Positions 1 through 5,363 of a DNA stretch of 5,363 nucleotides are shown in pieces. Both the position numbers and the translations under genes were made by a program. The DNA comes from CAZGSG01 sp964528095 (GTDB lineage: Bacteria > Bacteroidota > Bacteroidia > Chitinophagales > Chitinophagaceae): contig CAZGSG010000387.1 in assembly GCA_964528095.1 (NCBI GenBank), forward strand, positions 1 to 5,363. Direction: 5' to 3'. Below the pieces are notes generated by a model, which worked only from the letters and a program-made list of their open reading frames with translations, searched no databases and had not been told where the DNA came from. The first letter of the stretch is position 1. Every line of letters begins with the position of its first letter.

Positions 1-426
1 GACATCCGACCAGCCGCCTTTTTTTACTTCGATAGGATAGATATTATTTTTATCATCATAGATATTCGCGTAGTAGAGATCGCCTTTTTTTACAAATAAT
101 GAATAAAAACCGGGCTTAAGTTTGACCTTGAAAGCGCCTTTCTCGTCAGTGCGGACCTCTTTCACCAATCTCGTATGGATCGTTTTATAAAAAGCGGACA
201 CTCCCTCGCGGCCCGTCTGGCTGATATTGGTTAATTCATATATGTAAAGGGAGGTTTGAATACCGCGTCCTGAAGACGCGGGTATATCCGGGGAGGGCAT
301 CTGGTTTCCACTTACCAGAAATACATGGCCCCTGATACCCGAACGGCGGCAAAACTCCTGATTTGAAATGGTGAATGAAGTAAGGGTAACAAAGATCAGG
401 ATAAGGATGATATATAAGTTTCTCAT
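1..426 (-). CDS. Exported protein with carboxypeptidase-regulatory-like domain (3' part missing)
   Basis: I translated this by hand: an open frame of 142 codons runs from an ATG at 426-424 to the left edge with no stop, so the C-terminus lies outside the window. Residues 1-20 are a signal peptide or N-terminal anchor: MRN followed by a strongly hydrophobic stretch (LYIILILIFVTLTSF). A short polar linker carries Cys26, which does not look like a lipobox. From about residue 30 the pattern fits a carboxypeptidase-regulatory-like beta-sandwich: an opening strand (GIRGHVFLV), a strand at 58-66, then the diagnostic turn T93-D-E-K-G-A-F followed by LKPGFYSLFV (103-112). The tail near 129-142 is rich in Lys, Gly and Trp. 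Such domains are usually structural or carbohydrate-associated modules in secreted Bacteroidota proteins; no catalytic motif is visible. It is divergent from the protease gene at 556. Specific function is unknown; the fold call is moderately secure. Confidence 0.75.
   Translation of the reverse strand, partial: MRNLYIILILIFVTLTSFTISNQEFCRRSGIRGHVFLVSGNQMPSPDIPASSGRGIQTSLYIYELTNISQTGREGVSAFYKTIHTRLVKEVRTDEKGAFKVKLKPGFYSLFVKKGDLYYANIYDDKNNIYPIEVKKGGWSDV
260..285. repeat. Short GC-rich inverted repeat inside the left gene
   Basis: ATACCGCGTC at 260-269 is the reverse complement of the sequence at 275-285 except for one extra G, giving a 10-bp stem with a single bulge around a 5-nt loop. It lies inside the coding region of the left gene, over the Pro/Ser/Gly-rich turn at residues 48-56. 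There is no T-tract after it on either strand, so it is not a normal terminator. It may simply reflect local codon choice; a role is not shown. Confidence 0.3.
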
Positions 427-555
427 AATACTGTCAATTAATGTGGGGCAACCTGAAACGGCCGCATCGCGTTTTATGTTTTATCCGTAAATAATGTAAT
501 TTAGAAACGTTTTTCCATTTCTCCGTATTTGACTACACCAAATAATCTATTTTAA
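427..555. promoter_or_regulatory. Divergent intergenic spacer upstream of the protease and the left gene
   Basis: This 129-bp non-coding gap separates two divergent start codons and so must hold both promoters unless they start further inside the genes. Towards the protease there is TATTTG at 526-531, 24 nt before the ATG, which only loosely resembles the Bacteroidota -7 box (TAnnTTTG) because the two middle bases are missing. Around 481-510 the DNA is AT-rich. Neither start codon has a Shine-Dalgarno sequence; the bases before both are A/T-rich, as is usual in Bacteroidota. I see no strong operator-like palindrome. Confidence 0.35.
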
Positions 556-3500
556 ATGAAACAACTGCTACTTCGTTTAATTCCTGTTTTTATTATCGCC
601 ACCCTGTGTCAACCTGTTAGTGCACAGGAAAATACGGATAGGGAATCGTTGAAAAAAGCTGCCATAGAACAGGCTGCAAAGGAGAAAACCCTTACTCAAC
701 AACTGCAGATTCTGGCCAGGCAAAAAGGCTGGCCACTTGTTATGAAGAAGGCGGATGGCGTTGTAGCAGCGCTGGTTGGAATAGATGAAGGAGGATATCC
801 TCTTTATTATACTACACAAAACAATATTATTGCTGCCGCAACGATCGGTACTAATAAACTCTGGCCGGGTGGTATTTCCGGGTTGAATCTTTCCGGTTCT
901 TCCAGCAATGTAAAAGACAAACTGGCCATTTGGGATGGTGGCAGTCTTCGCGCTACGCACGTAGAACTAAGCGGTCGCGTGGCACAAAGAGATAATCCTT
1001 CTGGAATTAGTGACCACTCTACACATGTGGCCGGAACCATGATGGCCAAAGGTGTAAACCCGTTTGCGAAGGGAATGAGTTTTGGCTTGCAGGAAATAGT
1101 CGCATATGATTTTTTCTCTGATGCGTCCGAAATGCTCAATGAGGCGGCCAACCTTCTTGTATCCAATCATTCGTATGGAACAATATCAGGCTGGTATAAT
1201 AACCCGAATAATTCACACTGGGAATGGTATGGCGCGGTCGGGGCCACGGAGGATTATAAATTCGGTTATTATGATTCTAATACGCAGCTATGGGATTCCA
1301 TCGCTTATAACGCGCCTTTTTATCTTATAGTCAGCGCAGCAAGTAATAACAGGAATGTAAATGGCCCGGCAGTGGGATCACCTTACTGGCGTTTTAATGC
1401 GGGCGGCGATATGGTCGATGCAGGCAACAGGCCCGATGGCATCAGCAATAATGATGGCTATGATATTATCCCTACAAAAGCTACCGCAAAAAATATTCTT
1501 ACCGTAGGTGCGGTTAATCCTATACCGGGCGGGTATTCAAGGGCACAGGATGTTGTAATGTCTGCTTTCAGCAGTTGGGGACCTACTGATGATGGTCGTA
1601 TCAAACCCGATGTTGTAGCAGATGGCGTGAATGTATTATCCAGTATAGGCACCAATGACAATGCTTATGCGGCATTCAGCGGTACATCAATGGCTGCACC
1701 AAATACTTCTGGATCGTTATTACTACTGCAGGAATATTATTCAAAATTACATAGCGGCACTTTTATGAGAGCCGCCTCTCTAAAAGCATTGGTGATCCAC
1801 ACCGCAGACGAGGCCGGACCTTCGCCTGGTCCTGATTATCAAAATGGCTGGGGCCTGGTGAATATCGGGAAAGCAGCAGCAGTAATAACTGCCAATAATA
1901 CCACGCAATTGATTCGGGAAAATACATTGACTAATGGCGGCACATTTACATTACCCGTTATTGCAAACGGGGATGGTACGATCAGCGCCACCATCAGCTG
2001 GACAGACCCTAAGGCTACACCCGTACCTTTTGCCAGTGCTTTAAACAACACAAGCAAAAGATTGATCAATGACCTGGACATCGTTGTAAAAAAAGGGGCG
2101 ACTATTTACCGTCCCTGGATACTGAACCCCGCATCTCCCGCCCTTGCGGCTACCAAAGGTGATAATACGATCGATAATGTTGAAAAAGTAGAACTTACTG
2201 ATGTAATCCCCGGTGAAGCATATACGATCGAGGTCACGCACAAAGGAACATTGGAAAGAGGAAGCCAGGCGTATTCACTTATCGTAAGTGGTGTAGGCGG
2301 AACGGCCTTTTGTGCTTCTGCCGCTACGAATACTGCAGGCGCTAAAATAGACAGTGTTTCGATTGGTAATACACAGAAAAAAAATATCGCCGGCTGCACC
2401 AGCTATAACAATTACACTGACCTTATTACAAATCTTCAGCCGGGGCAACCAACTCCTTTATTCATTCGCCTGGCCAGTTGTGATGCGACTGCGGTAGACA
2501 AAATAGTAAAGGTTTTTGTAGACGCTAATAACGATGGCGATTTCGCTGATCCGGGTGAGAACATTGCAACAAGCGGAGTGATCAATGGCAATGGAGATTA
2601 TACCGCAGCTATTACATTACCAGCCGGCTTAACTCCCGGAAAATATTCGATCCTTCGTATTGTAATGCAGGAAACAAATACAGCGGCAAATGTTACTCCC
2701 TGCGGTAATTATACAAGAGGAGAAACACAGGATTACAGAATATTTGTCAGTCCCCCTTCTAATGACGTTGGTATTGTGGAGCTGGTAAATCCAGTTCCGG
2801 CCAATTGTGCCTCAGGAGAACAATACATAACTGTGAGGATCAGGAATTTTGGTAACACCGATAAAACAGGCATTCCAATTACAGCCGTTATTAAACAAGG
2901 GGCAACAACTGTTGCAACGATCAATGAAACATATCCTGGTCCTGTTGCAGCCGCTAACCAGGTAACGTATACGCTCCAGACACCGTTTACATCGGTAGCA
3001 GGATCAACATATACAATTGCAGTTAATACAAATCTTGCAGGTGACCAGTTAGCTGACAACGACAAACTAACTACAGATGTAACGATTGCTGCAAATCCTG
3101 CCGGGCCAACCGGTACTGCAGCGATCTGCAATACCAATGCTATTTTGCGGGCTACCAATGTGATTGCGGGAGCGGATTATTTCTGGTACAATACTTCTGC
3201 CGCTACGTCTCCATTGGCAACTGGCAGCAGTGCGACCACGACTACCATACCTGCTGATAAAACATATTATCTCGGAACAGGCTTTACAGGAAAGGTGGGA
3301 CTGGCTTCTAAAAATTTATTTCCTGTTCCCGGCGGCGGATACCAGGCTCTTACTACACAAGCAGGTAACTATCTGAAATACACTTCACAAGTACCACTGA
3401 TACTGGAGAATGTGCGGTTATTCACAAAAAACCCTGGTACAGTTACCATTATTGTGGGAGATATCAGTCCTGCAGGTAATACTTATACGCCATTAACGGC

Positions 3501-4335
3501 TAAGACCATCGATGTTTATTCCACTAATCCGAATCCTGCGCCAGGCGACTGGACAGCAACTGCTGCTGATGCCGCGGATCTGGGCGGCGTATTTAATGTT
3601 GACCTGCTTTTACCTGCTGGATCACATGTGATTTTTGTTACAGCGGTTGGGGCAAGTGTATTCAGGAATAATAATGTAACAGGCAGTCCATATCCTTTCA
3701 CCATTCCAAATGTGATCTCTATAACAGGTAACCCTGCAACACAGGCAGGAGACCCCAATTATTTCCAGAATTTCTATTATTACCTCTATGATATGAAGGT
3801 GAGAACAGCAGCATGTGTAAGCCCCAAAACTGCTATAGTGGCTACTACTGCTACAGCTCCGACTATTACACAATCGAACAATGTACTAACAAGCAGTGCT
3901 ACAACAGGCAATCAATGGTATAAAGATGGCGTTGCTATAGGCGGCGCTACTTCGCAAACATATACGCCTACAGAAAATGGCTCATATCGTGTGCAGGTAA
4001 CCGATGCTGCGACCAACTGTACACTGGAATCCAATGCGATTGTTTTCACCACTACAGCTGTTCCCAACGTAGATCCTGCAGAAATCGCATTGATCGTTTC
4101 ACCTAATCCAGCACCAGGTCAGTTCACTATTCAACTTGAAACAAGAACAAAGGCCGATCTGGGTATTACATTAATTAATACTACCGGGCAAAAAGTTTAT
4201 CAGTTAAAGCTGCCTGCTTTCACTGGCAGACTATCCCGATTGGTAAATCCGGGCAAACTAGCAGCGGGTGTTTATTACCTGGAAATTCATCATGATCGTA
4301 AGATGTATATTAAGAAAGTGATCATTACCGAATAA
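556..4335 (+). CDS. Secreted multidomain subtilisin-like (S8, KP-43-type) protease with T9SS sorting domain
   Basis: 1259 residues; predicted extracellular or surface-attached serine endopeptidase. The start is supported by an immediate signal peptide (MKQLLLRLIPVF...VSAQ, about 1-24). Residues 28-60 are a charged, probably helical segment, perhaps a short propeptide. Peptidase S8 spans about 110-445: Asp127 (in IWDGG), His154 (in DHSTHVAG), oxyanion Asn264 (in SAASNN) and Ser378 (in FSGTSMAAP), so the catalytic set is complete. A KP-43-type jelly-roll follows (about 451-580, with LINDLDIVV and SLIVSG). Next are a GEVED domain (about 585-732) with a DxNxDxD calcium-type loop at 656-662 and GETQDY at 722-727; a CARDB-like beta-sandwich (about 736-847); an Ig-like domain apparently interrupted by an insert of about 175 residues (848-1099); a second Ig-like domain (about 1101-1167, WYKDG at 1121-1125); and a type A T9SS C-terminal domain (1176-1259, SPNP at 1182-1185, GVYYLEI at 1238-1244). 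Export by Sec, then by T9SS with removal of the CTD, is inferred from family knowledge. Substrate is unknown. It is monocistronic by context. Confidence 0.95.
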   Translation: MKQLLLRLIPVFIIATLCQPVSAQENTDRESLKKAAIEQAAKEKTLTQQLQILARQKGWPLVMKKADGVVAALVGIDEGGYPLYYTTQNNIIAAATIGTNKLWPGGISGLNLSGSSSNVKDKLAIWDGGSLRATHVELSGRVAQRDNPSGISDHSTHVAGTMMAKGVNPFAKGMSFGLQEIVAYDFFSDASEMLNEAANLLVSNHSYGTISGWYNNPNNSHWEWYGAVGATEDYKFGYYDSNTQLWDSIAYNAPFYLIVSAASNNRNVNGPAVGSPYWRFNAGGDMVDAGNRPDGISNNDGYDIIPTKATAKNILTVGAVNPIPGGYSRAQDVVMSAFSSWGPTDDGRIKPDVVADGVNVLSSIGTNDNAYAAFSGTSMAAPNTSGSLLLLQEYYSKLHSGTFMRAASLKALVIHTADEAGPSPGPDYQNGWGLVNIGKAAAVITANNTTQLIRENTLTNGGTFTLPVIANGDGTISATISWTDPKATPVPFASALNNTSKRLINDLDIVVKKGATIYRPWILNPASPALAATKGDNTIDNVEKVELTDVIPGEAYTIEVTHKGTLERGSQAYSLIVSGVGGTAFCASAATNTAGAKIDSVSIGNTQKKNIAGCTSYNNYTDLITNLQPGQPTPLFIRLASCDATAVDKIVKVFVDANNDGDFADPGENIATSGVINGNGDYTAAITLPAGLTPGKYSILRIVMQETNTAANVTPCGNYTRGETQDYRIFVSPPSNDVGIVELVNPVPANCASGEQYITVRIRNFGNTDKTGIPITAVIKQGATTVATINETYPGPVAAANQVTYTLQTPFTSVAGSTYTIAVNTNLAGDQLADNDKLTTDVTIAANPAGPTGTAAICNTNAILRATNVIAGADYFWYNTSAATSPLATGSSATTTTIPADKTYYLGTGFTGKVGLASKNLFPVPGGGYQALTTQAGNYLKYTSQVPLILENVRLFTKNPGTVTIIVGDISPAGNTYTPLTAKTIDVYSTNPNPAPGDWTATAADAADLGGVFNVDLLLPAGSHVIFVTAVGASVFRNNNVTGSPYPFTIPNVISITGNPATQAGDPNYFQNFYYYLYDMKVRTAACVSPKTAIVATTATAPTITQSNNVLTSSATTGNQWYKDGVAIGGATSQTYTPTENGSYRVQVTDAATNCTLESNAIVFTTTAVPNVDPAEIALIVSPNPAPGQFTIQLETRTKADLGITLINTTGQKVYQLKLPAFTGRLSRLVNPGKLAAGVYYLEIHHDRKMYIKKVIITE

Positions 4336-4338
4336 ATA

Positions 4339-4475
4339 AATTCAAAATTAAAAAGTCAAAATTAAAAAATAGAGTCCGATAACAGGAAGAGGTTTTGAAT
4401 TTTGAATGCTCAACTCGAAATACAAAACCAACCTAAGGACGCTATTTTTTAATTTTGACTTTTTAATTTTGAATT
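4339..4475. repeat. 137-bp palindromic element with 34-bp perfect inverted arms
   Basis: Positions 4339-4372 are the exact reverse complement of 4442-4475 (34 of 34). One mismatch inward (4373/4441), GTCC at 4374-4377 pairs with GGAC at 4437-4440, extending the stem to 39 positions with one mismatch. The 59-nt loop (4378-4436) contains an inner inverted repeat, GGTTTTG at 4391-4397 against CAAAACC at 4423-4429, extendable imperfectly. Each arm is itself a near-perfect tandem duplication of a 14-nt unit (TCAAAATTAAAAA starts at 4342 and again at 4356). The element starts 3 nt after the protease stop and ends 7 nt before the stop of the minus-strand gene. I see no target-site duplication. It may be a member of a dispersed intergenic palindrome or MITE-like family; that needs genome-wide copies to show. 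Confidence 0.93.
4339..4475. terminator. Probable bidirectional terminator between convergent genes
   Basis: The palindrome sits between the stops of two convergent genes and would fold into a long hairpin in RNA from either strand. Each arm contributes a run of six T residues in the transcribed sense (4445-4450 on plus; the A-run 4364-4369 read on minus). The stem is AT-rich, not the compact GC-rich stem of a classical intrinsic terminator, and the loop is long, so it may work by RNA processing or 3'-end protection as well as by polymerase release. The role is inferred from position and symmetry. Confidence 0.5.
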
Positions 4476-4482
4476 CTCCCCC

Positions 4483-4800
4483 TTACTGTTGTAACACGAT
4501 TTCGCCTACATCAAGGGATTGTCCTTGCTTCAGTTCAAGATTGTCGAGAGTCACATCTTTGAAAGGTTCTTTCGCATCAATAACCAGTTTATAGGTACCG
4601 GGTTTTGCCTGTAAGGAAAAGCTGCCGGAACTGATATTGGTACTTTTTACCGAATCTGTTGCGCTTATTGCCCATACTGCCTGTGCTGCATCTACAGGTG
4701 TAACTTTACCTGTAATTGATGTCTGTTGTGTAGTATTGAATGCGAATAAGCCGCCTATTAATGTGAGCAGTATGCCACTGCCTGCTATTTTCTTTTTCAT
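4483..4800 (-). CDS. Small exported protein with carboxypeptidase-regulatory-like domain
   Basis: 105 residues, complete. The start is supported by a textbook signal peptide directly after the Met: KKK at 2-4, then a hydrophobic core at about 5-21 (IAGSGILLTLIGGLFAF), with cleavage likely near residues 22-26. The mature protein of about 80 residues reads as one small beta-sandwich: SITGKVTP (28-35), a strand with AVWAI (41-45), then SSGSFSLQAKPGTYKLVIDA (57-76), matching the turn-strand-PGxYxL pattern of carboxypeptidase regulatory-like domains, and a closing strand DVGEIVLQQ. There is no Cys, no lipobox, no transmembrane segment after the signal, and no T9SS sorting domain, so it is probably periplasmic or released. 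No catalytic residues are visible; the role is unknown. It is convergent with the protease and divergent from the reductase, so it is transcribed alone. Its fold resembles that of the partial gene at the left edge. Confidence 0.85.
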   Translation of the reverse strand: MKKKIAGSGILLTLIGGLFAFNTTQQTSITGKVTPVDAAQAVWAISATDSVKSTNISSGSFSLQAKPGTYKLVIDAKEPFKDVTLDNLELKQGQSLDVGEIVLQQ

Positions 4801-4813
4801 AATAAAAAATTTA

Positions 4814-4821
4814 CAAGATTA
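4814..4821 (-). promoter_or_regulatory. Candidate -7 box for the small exported protein gene
   Basis: Read on the minus strand this is TAATCTTG, which matches the Bacteroidota -7 consensus TAnnTTTG at five of its six fixed positions. It ends 13 nt before the ATG, implying a very short leader. I found no good TTG -33 element at the expected distance, so support is weak. Confidence 0.25.
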
Positions 4822-4930
4822 TTCAATTGAGTATCGCTCTCTGGGGTGGGGAATCGCGGCAGTATAAAAAGCCAACTACTATGCCAAACAGCCCGATTGG
4901 CGTATACTCAAAATTGCAGGAAACCGGAAT

Positions 4931-4961
4931 TTTGGCTTCTTATTGTAGTCTTTTGTATATT
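4931..4961 (+). promoter_or_regulatory. Candidate promoter for the reductase gene
   Basis: TTTGGC at 4931-4936 supplies a TTTG/TTG upstream element, and TATATT at 4956-4961 a -10-like hexamer, with 18 bases between TTGGCT (4932-4937) and the hexamer. This would start transcription roughly 10 nt before the ATG at 4980. It fits the general sigma-70 pattern (TATATT is 5 of 6 to TATAAT) better than the strict Bacteroidota TAnnTTTG box. Prediction only. Confidence 0.28.
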
Positions 4962-4979
4962 ACTGTTAAATTTAATTGC

Positions 4980-5363
4980 ATGCCGGTTCAACCATGGAGA
5001 AAAGGAATAGTCACCAGGATAGAAAATGAAACGTATAATACACGTCGATACTGGATAGAAGTTCCAGAGCTTAATTCCTTTGATTTTGAACCGGGGCAGT
5101 TTGTCACCATCGACTTACCCATTCATGAAAAGCCGAACAAAAGATGGCGTAGTTATTCGATTGCCAGCTGGCCAGACGGGACAAATGTTTTTGAGCTGGT
5201 CATTGTTTTGCTCGAAGGTGGTGCCGGCACTACTTATCTATTTAATGAAATATCCGTTGGGAGTGAACTGACCATCCGAGGTCCGCAAGGCGTTTTTGTA
5301 TTACACGAAGAAAACCTCGCAAAACATCTTTTCCTTGTATGCACCGGAACAGGCATCACGCCC
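4980..5363 (+). CDS. Ferredoxin/flavodoxin-NADP reductase-like FAD oxidoreductase (N-terminal 128 residues)
   Basis: Translated by hand; the frame stays open from ATG 4980 to the right edge, so the C-terminus is missing. It belongs to the FNR superfamily, which moves electrons between NAD(P)H and a ferredoxin, flavodoxin or other acceptor through FAD; it should be cytoplasmic, as there is no signal peptide. Key motifs are in order and well spaced: the first barrel strands (GIVTRIENET, about 9-18), FEPGQFVTIDLP (36-47), the flavin-binding RxYS motif at Arg57-Ser58-Tyr59-Ser60, the phosphate-binding EGGAGTTYLF (79-88), a GPQGVF turn (101-106), and the start of the nucleotide-binding domain, VCTGTGITP (120-128), where the window ends. 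About half of a usual 210-250-residue enzyme is present. An in-frame ATG at 4881 would add 33 residues not resembling FNR proteins, so 4980 is preferred. The acceptor, the NADH/NADPH preference, and a C-terminal 2Fe-2S domain cannot be judged. Confidence 0.9.
   Translation, partial: MPVQPWRKGIVTRIENETYNTRRYWIEVPELNSFDFEPGQFVTIDLPIHEKPNKRWRSYSIASWPDGTNVFELVIVLLEGGAGTTYLFNEISVGSELTIRGPQGVFVLHEENLAKHLFLVCTGTGITP

Larger units (their letters stand above)
4801..4979. promoter_or_regulatory. Divergent intergenic spacer between the small exported protein and the reductase
   Basis: This 179-bp gap separates two divergent starts. It holds an inverted pair GCCAA (4883-4887) and TTGGC (4897-4901) with a 9-nt spacer, plus further copies of the same pentamer at 4871-4875 and 4932-4936. 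A wider 8-bp inverted pair is TTGAGTAT (4827-4834) and ATACTCAA (4904-4911). These could be regulator sites, but such short matches can occur by chance. An in-frame ATG at 4881 would extend the reductase into this spacer; I consider that start unlikely. Confidence 0.4.

Noticed and set aside
577..1170. Minus-strand and alternate-frame open frames under the protease catalytic region
   Set aside because: They lie wholly inside a well-supported 1259-residue gene, show no domain, signal peptide or start context, and are expected by chance in a long coding sequence.
1106..1330. Plus-strand open frame of 74 codons inside the protease gene
   Set aside because: It overlaps the S8 domain in another frame, with no recognisable protein features.
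2733..3158. Minus-strand open frame of 141 codons opposite the CARDB-like region
   Set aside because: Its hydrophobic Val/Ala-rich look is the antisense reflection of the Thr/Asn/Ala-rich protease codons; there is no start context or known domain.
4339..4475. CRISPR array or phage/IS remnant at the repeated AT-rich sequence
   Set aside because: There are only two inverted arms around one 59-nt loop and no regular direct repeat-spacer pattern; there is also no transposase or integrase fragment and no visible target-site duplication.
4406..4594. Plus-strand open frame starting in the palindrome loop and running antisense into the small exported gene
   Set aside because: It crosses the right arm of the palindrome and the 3' end of a good minus-strand gene; the translation has no coherent domain.
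5080..5271. Plus-strand open frame within the reductase
   Set aside because: It is out of frame with the FNR motifs, which are clear and correctly spaced in the frame starting at 4980.
1..5363. A novel defence, toxin-antitoxin or biosynthetic system
   Set aside because: The four genes alternate strands, share no operon, and are explained by ordinary secretome and redox families; nothing ties them into one functional system.

Overview
The window looks like chromosomal DNA of a Bacteroidota species, most likely in the Chitinophagaceae or a nearby family. The family-level placement is inference; no rRNA or other marker gene is present. The reasons are a large exported protease ending in a Por/type IX secretion (T9SS) C-terminal sorting domain, Bacteroidota-typical domains (GEVED, CARDB-like, CHU_C-type Ig-like), short AT-rich leaders without clear Shine-Dalgarno sequences, and moderate AT richness.

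There are four genes on alternating strands, so no two can share an operon. (1) Positions 1-426, minus strand, hold the N-terminal part of a small exported protein with a carboxypeptidase-regulatory-like beta-sandwich; it runs off the left edge. (2) A 129-bp divergent spacer follows. (3) Positions 556-4335, plus strand, encode a 1259-residue multidomain subtilisin-like (S8, KP-43-like) protease with a complete catalytic set and a T9SS sorting domain. (4) A 137-bp palindromic element with 34-bp perfect arms (4339-4475) fills almost the whole gap between the convergent protease gene and the next gene, and probably terminates transcription in both directions. (5) Positions 4483-4800, minus strand, encode a 105-residue exported protein, again with a carboxypeptidase-regulatory-like fold. 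(6) A 179-bp divergent spacer (4801-4979) follows. (7) Positions 4980-5363, plus strand, hold the N-terminal 128 residues of a ferredoxin/flavodoxin-NADP reductase-like flavoprotein that runs off the right edge.

The protease and the two small beta-sandwich proteins all belong to the cell envelope or secretome; the reductase is a cytoplasmic redox enzyme with no evident link to them. I see no CRISPR array, tRNA, rRNA, transposase, phage gene or recognisable defence locus. The two most interesting items are the long palindrome between the convergent genes and the protease's apparent nested domain, in which an Ig-like domain seems to be split by an insert of about 175 residues. I do not see convincing evidence of an undescribed multi-gene system.
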